A stretch of 64,000 nucleotides of DNA from Okapia johnstoni (lineage: Eukaryota > Chordata > Mammalia > Artiodactyla > Giraffidae). The notes under the pieces are model-generated. The model saw nothing but the letters and a program-made list of their open reading frames with translations, did not search any database and had not been told where the DNA came from. Shown piece after piece: positions 44,120 through 54,843 of this stretch. The translations under genes and the position numbers were made by a program. Position 1 is the first letter of the stretch; every line of letters begins with the position of its first letter. Where the stretch lies: the NCBI GenBank assembly GCA_024291935.2, contig CM044310.1:80846713-80910712 (forward strand), in the 5' to 3' direction.

Positions 44120-44329
44120 CATGCGTGCTAAGTTGCTTCAGTTGTATCCAATTCTTTGTGACCCTGTAGCCTGCCAGATTCCTCTGTTCATGGGATTCTC
44201 CAGGCAAGAATACTGGAGTGGTTTGCCATGCCTGTCTCCAGGGGATCTTCCCAATCCAGGGATTGAACCTATATCTCTTACTTCTACCTGCATTGGCAGG
44301 CTGGTTCTTTAGCACCACCTGGGAAGCCC
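44120..44329 (-). mobile_element. Bov-tA SINE, antisense, with TSD
   Basis: Antisense Bov-tA. 12-bp near-TSD tctttggccatg (44108-44119) and tctttttccatg (44330-44341). Confidence 0.93.
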
Positions 44330-44504
44330 TCTTTTTCCATGGGAAATGGTCAAACCCTGTGTGAGCCAGGTTTCTGAAGTTGAGAGCTATTCCCAGAAGG
44401 ATGCGCATTGAGCCACAGCATCTGGGATTCCCAGCAGCTGGGGGTAGATGGGCCTGGACCAGAGTGCGCTGTGATGTGTCACATCAGATGGAACTCTGGA
44501 GCTC

Positions 44505-44620
44505 ATGGATTTGGACTTTCATTCTTGACTGTTAAGGAGCCTGTCATGTGACCATGAGCAAGCCATGTTCCTTTTGGTAATCAGAGCTTCCCCAAGGTAA
44601 CATGAAATTGTTGGTCTGAA
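44505..44620 (+). repeat. MIR SINE fragment, sense, weak
   Basis: 'gactgttaaggagcctgtca', 'tgtgaccatgagcaagccat' and 'ggtaatcagagcttccccaa' vaguely follow MIR order. Confidence 0.4.
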
Positions 44621-44639
44621 ATTACTTCCACATCCAGCG

Positions 44640-44770
44640 CTCCATGGGCTAAAGCAATCAGAGAAGGTTTTGTGGAGGAAGAATGACCTGAGCTGGATCT
44701 AAAGGGTGATCAGGGTTTGGCTAAGAAGAGCAAAGAGAAGAGGGTGAAGAACCAGCCAGGATTCTGTGCA
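44640..44770 (-). mobile_element. L2 LINE fragment, antisense
   Basis: 'agaaggttttgtggaggaag' and 'tgacctgagctggatctaaa' match antisense L2. Confidence 0.55.
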
Positions 44771-45607
44771 GGGAACCCTTCCAAAGCAACCTTTCAGCCT
44801 CAAAACTGGCCCCAACCCTCTCGGGTCCCCAGATTTTAAGTTCCTTGAAGTTGAGGTCCATGTCTTGTTTGTGTTGGCCTCTTGAGGGTCCAGTACATAC
44901 ATGAGCACCAGTCAATGCTGAATTATAAGGCAGCAGGGCTCTGCTTCCCATCACCTCCCCTGAGTCCTTATAGAAAACATACAACAGTGGGGACAAGCCC
45001 TTCACCATGGAGAGCCTGTGATGAGCTGCTGGGCAGATGGGAGACCCTCAGCTGGATGCTGCAGAGTCTGGTGGGAGCTGAATCCTGGGATTGTAGAAGA
45101 AGTTCCCTGCTGTGCACCACTCCCTATTAAGGAGGAGCTGCTAAGAAAAACCAGCCCTCCCTTCCCCCCCTCCGCCTCCCTGCATCCTCCAGTTTGGAAT
45201 GGGAGCTGATGGAAGGATGCTCACCACCCAGCCATCACTGGACCCAGGCCCCTGTTACCTTTGTAGGGACCACTGCAGGCATGCTGAAGTCTCCCCCAGA
45301 CTGGATCCCTCCATTCTCTTTTGATTTAAAACCTCCCACAGTTCCAACTTCAGCTTCCAAAGGTGGCCTTTCAGGAGTTAACCAAGCCCATCTGCATTCT
45401 CCCCAAGTCCTCCATCCCCACTTTTCTTCCTAGGATTCTGAGTTGACATGGATGCTCCCCAAAGGCTGGGTTGAGCAGTTACTCTGTATCCTGAGAGCCT
45501 GAGCCTCCCTTCTCCATCTGGAGGAGCTCTTCTCACCAACTCTTGCACTGGCAGGTGCTCAGCACCACTTCAGCAATACTTGGAATTACTTCTAACCACA
45601 GATTACA
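44771..45607. other. unique sequence, no gene seen
   Basis: Overlapping frames of up to 95 codons on both strands, without domain or splice evidence. Confidence 0.4.
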
Positions 45608-45822
45608 CCCCATCCTCTTGGTGACTCAGATGATAAAGAGTCTGCCTGCAATGCAGGAGACCTGGATTCAATCCCTAGGTCAGGAAGATCCCCTGGAGAA
45701 GGGAATGGCAACCCACTCCAGTATTCTTGTCTGGAGAATTCCATGGACAGAGAAGCCTGGTGGGTTACAGTTCATGGGGTCACAAAGAGTCAGACATGAC
45801 TGAGCAACTTTTACTCACTCAC
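45608..45822 (+). mobile_element. Bov-tA SINE, sense
   Basis: 'tggtgactcagatgataaag' head and Bov-A body ending 'tgactgagcaacttttactc'. No clear TSD. Confidence 0.93.
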
Positions 45823-45969
45823 ATATTATACCAGGAGGAGTCCCTGCTAGACAAGACAACTCAACCACTGGCCTGTTTCAGGCTCAAGAATTCAAATCTC
45901 TCCTTTGTCTCTCTTCCTCTGATGCTCATCCTCACAGATGATTCATTTAATTCAATTCCACATTTCCTA

Positions 45970-46272
45970 AAGGAAATCAACCCTGAATATTCACTGGAAG
46001 GACTGATGCTGAAGCTCCAATACTTTGGTCACCTGATGTGAACAGCCAACTCATTGGAAAAGACCCTGATACTGGGAAAGATTGAAGGCAGAAGGAGAAG
46101 AGGGTGACAGAGGATGAGATGCCATCCAATTGGTTTGATGAAATCACCGATTCAATGAACATGAACCTAGGCAAATTCTGGGAGATGGCGAGGGACAGGG
46201 AGGCCTGGCGTGCTACAGTCCATGAGGTTGCAAAGAGTGAGACACAGCTTGGTGACTGACCAACAGTAACAG
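45970..46272 (+). mobile_element. BovB 3' end, sense, truncated
   Basis: About 300 bp encoding the BovB C-terminus ([20 protein letters not shown] followed by a stop where the family continues [10 protein letters not shown]) and the shared tail 'gttgcaaagagtgagacaca'. Pseudogenic fragment. Confidence 0.88.
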
Positions 46273-46519
46273 TGATGTGCTGGGATCCCCAGTAGGTGCA
46301 GGGGATGTGGAAACAAGTCAGACACAGTCTCTGCCCACAAGTCTGGAGTGCAGAGTACAAGAGGGGACTCCAATTTTCCATGCCTACTCACTCCTGTTGT
46401 AGGTGAGGTTCTAGTCCCCGGGACAGTGTAGGCACCTAAGAGGACTTCAGGTAGTATTTTTGAATGAATGAAAATGCAGCAATGTGAAGTGCTCTAACAG
46501 GAACCGACAAGACAGACTT
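46273..46519. other. unique sequence, no gene seen
   Basis: No repeat or gene recognised. Confidence 0.3.
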
Positions 46520-46705
46520 GGAAGAGTTAGGACTTGAACTCTGAAGACCTAGTTCAAGTTCACAATCTTCTACTTGCTAGCTGTGTGGTCTTCAGCTCGT
46601 GTCTTGATCTCTCTAACGTAAATGGGGCTAATAATATTTATTTATTTACCAGATTGCTGTAAAGCTCAAGTGAGACAAGATGAAATAATTGATGTGAAAT
46701 GATTG
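46520..46705 (+). repeat. MIR SINE, sense
   Basis: 'tacttgctagctgtgtggtc', 'taaatggggctaataatatt' and 'aaagctcaagtgagacaaga' follow MIR order. Confidence 0.8.
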
Positions 46706-46714
46706 ATGTTAGTG

Positions 46715-46900
46715 CTCTTTGGGAGGCACAGATGAGTCAACCTTTCTGGTTGGGAGAGTCAGGAAAGGCTTTCAAATGTAGCATTTGAGCTGAGTCTTGA
46801 GAAGGAAGACTTTGAGAAACAGAGATTATTATTAGGCAAAGAATAGAGTGAGAAGGGATATTTGAGAATAGAAATTTCATGAAGATCTTGGGAATTATTA
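46715..46900 (-). mobile_element. L2 LINE fragment, antisense
   Basis: 'agtcaggaaaggctttcaaa' and 'gtagcatttgagctgagtct' match the antisense L2 3' region. Confidence 0.6.
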
Positions 46901-47390
46901 TTTATTATGATCTCAGAGAGGCAGGTTTCAGTGGCAAGTTTTCAGGGCCCTATGATCTCCCAGAAACCATCTCTCAGCTATGTTCAGAGCTCCGGAGTTT
47001 TACAAAGGCCACTGGCTGCTAATTGCAGCTCTGTCAGCTGTGATGGGCTTTGCAGATGAGGAAGGGGGTGTCTTGGCACTTCCTGGTTGCTGTGGTGTTG
47101 CTTTCATAGGGTCTGACAGTCCCCTCTTAAAGACTCAACTTCCTGTCTGTCTAGATTAATTGGTCAGTAGCTGTGAGCTGGACAAGCTTATTTTTACTGA
47201 ATGTGCCAGCAACACTTACACAAAATTAACATTTGAAAATATTATTAAAATAGCAACTAGCATCACAAAAGAATGTGAGGCTGTGTATATGTATTTGACT
47301 CCTCTTTGAGACTGTCTTCTCATTCCATTTCTCCTGGTGAACAAGGTTCTCTTGACCATATCTATGCTCTTTAGAGACAGGTGGAGAGCT
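46901..47390. other. unique sequence, no gene seen
   Basis: No repeat or gene recognised. Confidence 0.35.
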
Positions 47391-48303
47391 CAGTTCAGTT
47401 CAGTTCAGTCGCTCAGTCATGTCCGACTCTTTGCAACCCCATGAACCACAGCATGCCAAGCCTCCCTGTCCATCACCAACTCCCTGAGTCCCCCCAAACC
47501 CATGTGCATCGAGTCGGTGATGCCATCCAGCCATCTCATCCTCTGTAGTCCCCTTCTCCTACTGCCCTCAATCTTTCCCAGCATCAAGGTCTTTTCCAAT
47601 GAGTCAGCTCTTCGCATCAGGTGACCAAAATATTGGAGTCTCAGCTTCAACATCAGTCCTTCCAATGAACACCCAGGACTGATCTCCTTTAGGACGGACT
47701 GGTTGGATCTCCTTGCAGTCCAAGGGACTCTCAAGAGTCTTCTCCAACACCACAGTTCAAAAGCATCAATTCTTCAGCGCTCAGCTTTCTTTATAGTCCA
47801 ACTCTCACATCCATACATGACTACTGGAAAAACCATAGCCTTGACTAGCTGGACCTTTGTTGGCAAAGTAATGTCTCTGCTTTTTAATATGCTGTCTAGG
47901 TTGGTCATAACTTTCCTTCCAAGGAGTAAGTGTCTTTTAATTTCATGGCTGCAGTCACCACTTGCAGTGATTTTGGAGCCCAGAAAAATAAAGTCAGCCA
48001 CTGTTTCCACTGTTTCCCCATCTATCTGCCATGAAGTGATGGGACAGGATGCCATGATCTTAGTTTTCTGAATGTTGAGCTTTAAGCCAACTTTTTCACT
48101 CTCCTCTTTCACTTTCATCAAGAGGCTCTTTAGTTCTTCTTCACTTTCTGCCTTAAGGGTGGTGTCATCTGCATATCTGAGGTTATTGATATTTCTCCCG
48201 GCAATTTTGATTCCAGCTTGTGCTTCATCCAGCCCAGCGTTTCTCATGATGTACTCTGCATATAAGTTAAATAAGCAGGGTGACAATATACAGCCTTGAC
48301 GTA
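47391..48303 (-). mobile_element. BovB LINE, 5'-truncated, antisense
   Basis: A 0.9-kb BovB whose tail 'cagttcagttcagtcgctca' lies at the left. It ends at 'cagccttgacgta' within the RT domain. It faces the sense BovB at 49776 across about 1.5 kb of unique DNA and closely resembles the matching part of the copy at 31681. Confidence 0.95.
47417..48286 (-). pseudogene. BovB ORF2 remnant: RT YADD region and C-terminus
   Basis: It starts inside the RT at the SPCLFNLYAEYIMRNAGLDE segment, keeps the catalytic YADD (NNLRYADDTTLKAESEEE), and runs in one frame to the C-terminus ([12 protein letters not shown] .. HGVAKSRT). The single break is a TGA at 47774-47776, where the family has CGA (Arg) after KKAER. 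That is a C-to-T change at a CpG, the commonest decay event in methylated genomes. The parts 5' of RT motif B are missing, so the copy is dead. Confidence 0.92.
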
Positions 48304-49775
48304 GAGGTGCCTTTATCCCCCAGCCTACTCTTCTTCTCTTTGAGGTTCTTATAAGAGGGAGCTGTGTACATGAGGGTCAATCGTAGACATGAAGGTGGGT
48401 TTCACTTCATTACTGGCTAAGCTAGGGTCTGCATGGAGTTTTCTGAGACGTGTAACTGCCGAGAACAGCTAACAGTAACAAAGGCCAGAAATACAGTTCT
48501 TAAGCAAGGTGGGAGTTTCCCTCTGCAGTGCAGGAAGCTTGGATGTGGGCAGTCTAGAGCTGATGTGGCAGTTACACCATTATCAGGATCCCAGGCTCCT
48601 TTCCTTCTGCTCCGCTCTCCCGTGCCACCATCTTTGCGGCTGTCCTTGGTCCTGAAGAGCCTCGGGCTCCCGTAGTCATAGCCACACACCAGCCAGGAAG
48701 CAGGAGGGAAGAAACAATCAAAGGGTACGCATCATCTGCCATCTGCTCAAGTGCGTGCCTCTTGACTTCCTAGCTGACATGTCTGTGTACAGCCCCCTGC
48801 CACGCTGTGCTGCAGGAGGCTAGGAACAGTGGCCTCTTGCCTGGGCATGTCAAGTTCAGAATGATCTTGGAGTCTGTTACTAAGGAAGAAGGGAGAATAG
48901 ATATCATGTGAGCAACCAGCCTTCTATGCCACAACCTGAAATGGCCTCACCCAGGCCAGTGAACCAGTTGGAGGCAGGAGGATGGTTGGTCTTGCTCTGA
49001 GGAGGGAGCCCTGCAGGGGAGCTGAGCATCCAAGGGCACGCGGTGCAAGAAGGAGCTTCATCACAGTGACATGTAATGTGCATGGGTCCTGTGTGCTGGA
49101 CCCTGCAGGTGGTAGGCTTTTCTCTAAAGGTGATGAACTAGAAAAAAAGCATGAAGCATGCATGCCCTGCTCTAGAGAACACCATGTGGCAGTTAATGAT
49201 GAGCTCTGGGCACCAAAGATGGCACAGTGGGCAGACCACCCCCAGCACCATGCCACCGCCCTCCCCTTTATTTATTGTGTGTTCCCCCAGCTGTTCCTGA
49301 GTTAGGGATTCTTTGGGTGGCTTTAGGGGGTTACTTGAGGAGAGAGCAAGGGCCTTCATTCCAGGAGACCCTAGGAAAGGAGAGGAGGTGTGTCCTGGTC
49401 TGTCCATTCTCAACAATTACAACTCAAAGAAACTGACATTTTGCTAGAGCAGAATTGAGAAACACTCAGGTTATGCAGAAGCCAGGCAGGAAACCAAGAG
49501 CAAATACATTGCCCAGGCATGCTCTTCCCCTTGGGAATTGGAACTAGAATGCTTTTCCCTAAGAATGCTCTCACTAGGACCTGGATTTCTGGTAAGTCCA
49601 CCTGGAGTGATTTGGTACAAATTCAAGTTTTCAGTCAACCTAATGCTAACTGAATTTAAAGAAAAATAACCTTTTTGATTTCTGATTATAAAAGTTTAGT
49701 ATAGTCAACATGGCTTATCTGTACAGGAAGATTATGGCTGCTTTTTTTTCTGTCTGTATTTTTTGTGTGCGTATT
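48304..49775. other. unique spacer between inverted BovB copies
   Basis: About 1.5 kb with no recognised repeat. Frames of up to 110 codons overlap on both strands at 48.9-49.3 kb with no recognised domain. No gene called. Confidence 0.45.
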
Positions 49776-50994
49776 ATGTTAAATATCTCCAAGCCAGTCT
49801 TCAATACTACGTGAACCATGAACTTCCAGATGTTCAATCTGTATTTACAAAAGGCAGAGGAACCAGAGATCAAATTGCCAACATCTGTTGGATCATCAAA
49901 AAAGCAAGAGAGTTCCAGAAAAACATCTACTTCTGTTTTATTGACTATGCCAAATTCTTTGACTGTGTGGGTCACAACAAACTGTGGAAAATTCTTGAAG
50001 AGATGGAAATACCAGACTACATGACCTGCCTCTTGAGAAATCTGTATGCAGGTCAGGAAGCAACAGTTAGAACTGGAGATGGAACAACAGACTGGTTCCG
50101 AATAGGGAAAGGAGTATGTCAAGGCTGTATATTGTCACCCTGCGTATTTAACTTATATGCAGAGTACATCATGAGGAATACTGGGCTGCAGGAAGCACAA
50201 GCTGGAATCAAGATTGTCGGGAGAAATATCAATAACCTCATATATACAGATGATGCCACTCTTATGGCAGAAAGCGAGGAAGAACTAAAGAGCCTCTTGA
50301 TGAAAGTGAAAGAGGAGAGTGAAAAAATTGTCTTAAAACTCAACATTCAGAAGGCTAAGATCATGGCATCTGGCCCCATCACTTCATGCAAATAGATGGG
50401 GAAACAGTGGAAACAGTGACTGACTTTATTTTGGGGGGCTCCAAAATCACTGCAGATGGTGATTGCAGCCATGAAATGAAAAGATGCTTCCTCCTTGGAA
50501 GGAAAGTTATGACCAACCTAGACAGCATATTAAAAAGCAGAGACATTTCTTTGCCAACAAAGGTCCATCTAGTCAAAGCTATGGTTTTTCCAGTAGTCAT
50601 GTATGGATGTGAGAGTTGGACTAGAAAGAAAGCTGAGCCCCGAAGAATTGATGCTTTTTGAACTGTGGTGTTGGAGAAGACTCTTGAGAGTCCCTCTTAC
50701 TGCAAGAGATCCGACCCGTCCATCCTAAAGGCAATCAGTCCTGAATATTCATTGGAACAACTGATGCTGAAACTCCAATACTTTGGCCACCTGATGCAAA
50801 TAACTGACTCATTTGAAAAGACCCTGATGCTGGAAAAGATTGAAGGTGGGAGGAGAAGGGGACGACAGAGGATCAGATGGTTGGATGACATCACTGACCC
50901 AATGGACATGAGTTTGAGTAAACTTTGGGAGTTGGTGATGGACAGGGAGGCCTGGCATGCTGCAGTTCATGGGGTTGCAAGGAGTTGGACATGA
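49776..50994 (+). pseudogene. BovB ORF2 remnant with mutated catalytic box
   Basis: The segment at 49763-50395 shows GRGTRDQIANICWIIKKARE, FIDYAKFFDCVGH and GVCQGCILSP. The catalytic box reads YTDD instead of YADD (residues 161-164 of that frame). A one-base loss near 50388 ('acttcatgcaaatag') shifts the frame, and homology continues at 50386-50661. A one-base T gain near 50657 then causes a stop, a base loss near 50707 restores the frame, and homology continues to 50994. At least three indels plus the catalytic substitution make this the most decayed of the three longer copies. Confidence 0.92.
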
Positions 50995-51027
50995 TTGAGC
51001 AACTGAACTGAACTGAACTGAACTGAA
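49776..51027 (+). mobile_element. BovB LINE, 5'-truncated, sense
   Basis: A 1.25-kb BovB from the RT N-terminal side ('aaatatctccaagccagtct') to a (CTGAA)n-type tail at 51002-51027. Inverted relative to the copy at 47391. Confidence 0.95.
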
Positions 51028-51059
51028 ATGGATTAATTACATATTTTTTATAAAGACTG

Positions 51060-51277
51060 ATTATCCAAAACTTTCCCTAGTGGCTCAGATGGTAAAGATA
51101 TGCCTGCAAGTCAAGAGACCCAAATTCAGTCCCTGTGTAGGGAAAATCTCCTGGAGAAGGAAATGGCAGCCCACTCTAGTATTCTTACCTGGAGAATCCC
51201 ATGGACAGAGGAGCCTGGTGGACTACAGTCCATGGGGTCGCAAAGAGTTGGACATGACTGAGTGACTCCTACTTTCA
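51060..51277 (+). mobile_element. Bov-tA SINE, sense
   Basis: 'tagtggctcagatggtaaag' head and full Bov-A body. It lies 30 bp after the BovB tail. Confidence 0.93.
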
Positions 51278-51339
51278 CTCTTCTTAAAAGGAAACCTCTT
51301 GTTAAGTAACAATGTAGAATAAAGGTGTTGATAATTGTA

Positions 51340-51382
51340 AGGTAATAATAATAAGGTAATAAAAATAATAGTAATAATAACT
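51340..51382. repeat. imperfect (AAT)n microsatellite
   Basis: Repeated AAT/GTAAT units. Confidence 0.85.
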
Positions 51383-51389
51383 GACCATT

Positions 51390-51880
51390 CATCCCAAAAT
51401 ATTTCCTTGTAGAAAATTTGGAACATACAGAAAGTGGAAAGAAAAAGTAAAAACAATCTCACATAGTGCCACAGTCCAGAGACAGGCATTGCTAAGTATG
51501 GTATGTTTTAATTTAACCTTTTTAATATGCACATATGTCTTTGCTTCTTAAATAACCATCCCCGTTATGCACTATTATATACTCTTAAGAAGAGCTTATG
51601 CCATTTCGTATGAGTTTTCCCATGTCTGTAGGCATATCACACAGTGTATAGGCTGAATGTAGAGTATTTTTTATTCAGATGAAACGAAACTGCTCTACCC
51701 AGCTCCTCTCTTGTTGGATAATTATGATGAGTTTAATTCTTTTCTATTCCAAACAGTGCTGCCTTGAATGTCCTCAAACACAAATCCTGGGGGACAGATT
51801 GGATTATCTCTGCAGATGCATTTCTCGAAGAGGAATCATGGTTAGAGATATGCACATTTCCAAGACTTTGAACATGTGTG
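51390..51880 (-). mobile_element. L1M fragment, antisense
   Basis: 'gtagaaaatttggaacatac', 'cttttctattccaaacagtg' and 'ctgccttgaatgtcctcaaa' fit an antisense L1M. Confidence 0.6.
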
Positions 51881-52299
51881 GCTAAATCACAAAATTCTGC
51901 TTCAGAATGTCTGGGCCAGTACTCATTCCTACCACTGATGTACAGACTGCTGGGTTCCCCTAAGGCTGGGGTGAGGTGTAAAGATGATCACCCTGTGATT
52001 CAACTGAATAAACTGATTCACCACACTTAAGGGTCAGGTAGGGAGTCAGGAGCAGACCTGCGGGGGTGGGTGGGACTGCTGCCTCTGGGTTGGTCATCTA
52101 TAATCATAGGCTGGTGACCTAAGGGATCTGAAGACATGCACACCGTAGGCCCAGCCCTCTAGAAGCTTACAGTGGATAGGAGGCCAACAGCACTCCAACA
52201 ATTATCAGGCAGGGCTTAAATTGTTCAGGTATGTGATTGAGGTGAGCTCAGGGACCCACAAGGGGATCAGGAAGTGGGGCTTCCAATGACACTTGGTCA
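51881..52299. other. unique sequence, no gene seen
   Basis: No repeat or gene recognised. Confidence 0.35.
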
Positions 52300-52788
52300 T
52301 GTCTTGGCTCAGGCTGCTATAGCAGGGCACAGACTGGATGGCTTAAATTATGAGTCCCCAACTCCTGATCATGGACTGGCACCAGTCTGTGGCCTGTTAG
52401 GACACTGGGCTGCACAGCAGGAGGGGAGTGGTTATCTTCTATGAAACCAGTCTCTGATGCCAAAAAGGTTGGTGACTGCTGCCTTAAACAACAAATGTCT
52501 CTCTCACTGTCAGGAGGCTGGAAGGCTGGGATCAGGGTGCCTGTATGGCTGGGGTCTTGGCGCAGACCCGCTTCCCAGTTTGCAGATATCTGTCTTCTTC
52601 TTGTGTTCTCACATGGCAGAGAGGGAGAGAAATCTCGTGTGTCTTCTTGTGAGGGGACTAATCTCATCACAATGGCTCCACCTTCATCCCAATTCCCTCC
52701 CAAAGGCCCTGTCTCCAAAATCCATCACATTTCACTTAGAGTTTCAACATACAAATTTTGGGAAGTCACAGACTTTCAGCCCACAGCA
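52300..52788 (-). mobile_element. MLT1-type (MaLR) LTR, antisense, split by a hAT element
   Basis: 'tgtcttggctcaggctgcta', 'caggaggctggaaggctggg', 'cttcttgtgttctcacatgg' and 'gtttcaacatacaaattttg' follow antisense MaLR LTR order. A small DNA transposon interrupts it at 52348. Confidence 0.8.
52348..52480 (+). mobile_element. non-autonomous hAT-type DNA element with 8-bp TSD
   Basis: 133 bp from 'gagtccccaactcctgatca' to 'aaaaaggttggtgactgctg', with 'agtctgtggcctgttaggac' and 'cacagcaggaggggagtggt' inside, matching the edges of a common mammalian hAT family (internally deleted). 8-bp near-TSD ggcttaaa (52340-52347) and gccttaaa (52481-52488). Family number not assigned. Confidence 0.72.
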
Positions 52789-53095
52789 GGCCCTTAGGGA
52801 ACAGCAAGGGCCAGCTGAAGTTTGCATGCACATGTGTGAGTGAGTGAGATCCCAGCAGAGGGAGCAGCTGGTGCAAGGCTCAAGCAGAGAAGGGAGGCCC
52901 GTGGAGCACCATGCTACCAGGCCTGGGAAGTCATCATTATCTCTGGGTGCCATGACCTGACCATGTTTCTTATTAGCTATTAATTTGCATCTCTCCAAGC
53001 CTTTCTTTATCTATCTGCAGAATGGACATAGATAATGGTAACAGGCTTCCTTCGACTTCACTCTGGGAAACGGTTGGCATCCTGGAGGGAACATA
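52789..53095. other. mostly unique, weak MIR trace
   Basis: 'tatctatctgcagaatggac' and 'atagataatggtaacaggc' near 53010-53050 look like a decayed MIR. Nothing else is seen. Confidence 0.35.
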
Positions 53096-53099
53096 AATC

Positions 53100-53247
53100 A
53101 TGGGCTCACCTACCATATAGCACAGGGAACTTCACTCAATACTATATAACACCTAAATGGGAAAAGGATTTCAAAAAGAATAGATACATGTATATGCATA
53201 ACTGAATCACTTTGCCATACACCTAAAACTATCACAACATTGTTAAT
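53100..53247 (+). mobile_element. L1 3' UTR end, sense (first of two)
   Basis: 'atatagcacagggaacttca', 'gcataactgaatcactttgc' and 'attgttaatcaactatac' are the last part of an L1 3' UTR. Confidence 0.85.
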
Positions 53248-53775
53248 CAACTATACATATATACAATGGAAAATTACTCAGCCATTAAAAAAAATGAAAT
53301 AGTGCCATTTGCAGCACCATGGATAGACTAGAGATTGTCATACTGAATGAAGTGAGTCAGACAGAGAAGGAGAAATATCGTATGACATTCCTTTTATGTA
53401 GAATCTAAAAAGATAGTGATACCGATTGAACTTGTTTGCATGGCAGGAACAGACTCATGAACTTGGAGAATGAACTTGTGGTTGCCAAGGGGAGTAAATG
53501 GAGGAAAGGGATGGTTGGGGAGTTTGAGATCAGCATATACACACTGGTATGTTTAGAATGAATGTCCAACAAAGACCTACTGTATAGCACAAGGAATTCT
53601 GCTTAAAGATTCATGGCAGCAGCTGGATGGGAGAGGAGTTTGGGGAAAAATGGACATATGTATATGTATGACTGAGTCCCTTTGCTGTCTACTTGAAACT
53701 ATCACAACACTGTTGATCAGCTATACTCCAATAGGAAATAAGTTAATAAAAATCAACTACACTCAATACAAAATA
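53248..53775 (+). mobile_element. L1 ORF2 end and 3' UTR, sense (second of two)
   Basis: It starts at 'atatatacaatggaaaatta' and runs through 'agactagagattgtcatact', 'aagacctactgtatagcaca' and 'cactgttgatcagctatact' to an A-rich tail. It directly follows another L1 end, in the same orientation. Confidence 0.87.
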
Positions 53776-53799
53776 AAACTTTCTTTTTTTTTTTTTAAA

Positions 53800-53948
53800 G
53801 CATGGGCTCAGTCAGATACACTGGCATTCTAACCCCAACCCACATTTCAGTTTTGTGTGTGTTCCAGCCACTTAAATTCTCCCACCCTATTTGCTTTCCT
53901 GTGAACTGAGATAACAATAGTAGCAACTGTGGTCCTCTTGGGCTTCCC
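53800..53948 (+). repeat. MIR SINE fragment, sense, cut by Bov-tA
   Basis: 'gggctcagtcagatacactg' and 'cctgtgaactgagataacaa' follow MIR order up to the SINE. Confidence 0.55.
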
Positions 53949-54147
53949 AGGTGGCGCAGTAGTAAAGAATCTGTCTGCCAATGCAGAAGATACAGGTTCA
54001 ATCCCTGGATTGAGAAGATCCTCTGGAAAAGAAAATGGCAACCCACGCCAGTATTTTTGCCTGAAAAAAAATCCCATGGACAGAAGAGCCTCGTGGGCTA
54101 CAGTCCGTGGGGTTGCAAAGAGTCTAACACGATTTATTGACTGAGCA
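53949..54147 (+). mobile_element. Bov-tA SINE, sense, with TSD
   Basis: Bov-tA with an extra A-run in the body. 11-bp TSD tgtggtcctct (53938-53948) and tgtggccctct (54148-54158). Confidence 0.94.
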
Positions 54148-54234
54148 TGTGGCCCTCTCAGGTGTTGGAGACACTGTGCTTGGAAGTGGAGGATAAGTGG
54201 TAGTTGTAGTTTCCCCCTCCTTCCCAACCTGTGA

Positions 54235-54430
54235 AACATTTACTGAGCACCTACTACATGCCTGGCCCTGTCCTGCAAGAAAACACATCCTCTGCTCTCA
54301 GCTCTGCTCTAGCAGAGGGGAAAGCCCAGGAGCCACTGGGCTGTGATGCTGTAAGTGCCATAATTAGCAGAAGAGAGCAATCAGAGAAATACAAGGAAGG
54401 CATTTGCCTGGAGGAATCAGAAAGTTGAAA
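54235..54430 (-). mobile_element. L2 LINE 3' fragment, antisense
   Basis: 'tttactgagcacctactaca', 'tgcctggccctgtcctgcaa' and 'gtgatgctgtaagtgccata' follow the antisense L2 end. Confidence 0.7.
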
Positions 54431-54564
54431 CACAGCCCTTGAAGAACTTTGAAAAGGTAATCTCTTTTCTTTCTATTCTTCTGTGGAAGACTAAAAAAAA
54501 AAAAAAAAGACTATTGAATTATTTCACTGGTATGATGACTGTTGATAATCTTGCTGGAACTTTC

Positions 54565-54800
54565 AAAGGTTGGCAGTGAAATAAGTCAGTCACAGGAAAA
54601 CAAATACTACATGGGTCCCCTTATAAGAAGTATCTATAATAGTCAAAATCATAGCAGCAGAGAATAGAATAGTGGTTGCCAGGGGCTAGGGAGGGGGTTG
54701 TTCAACAGGCATAAATTTTCCATTAAGCAAGATGGTAAGTTTTAGAGATCTGCTATTATGACATAGTGCCTGATGACAAAAGTAATTTTAAAAATAATAA
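54565..54800 (+). mobile_element. L1M 3' UTR fragment, sense
   Basis: 'gaaataagtcagtcacagga', 'gtggttgccaggggctaggg' and 'gcaagatggtaagttttaga' are sense L1M 3' landmarks. Confidence 0.75.
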
Positions 54801-54843
54801 TTCAATGATGATAACAACCAACCTGTATTGAAAATATACTGTG

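Noticed and set aside
48304..49775. possible gene in the spacer between inverted BovB copies
   Set aside because: Short frames on both strands overlap one another; no domain, splice consensus series or promoter could be supported.
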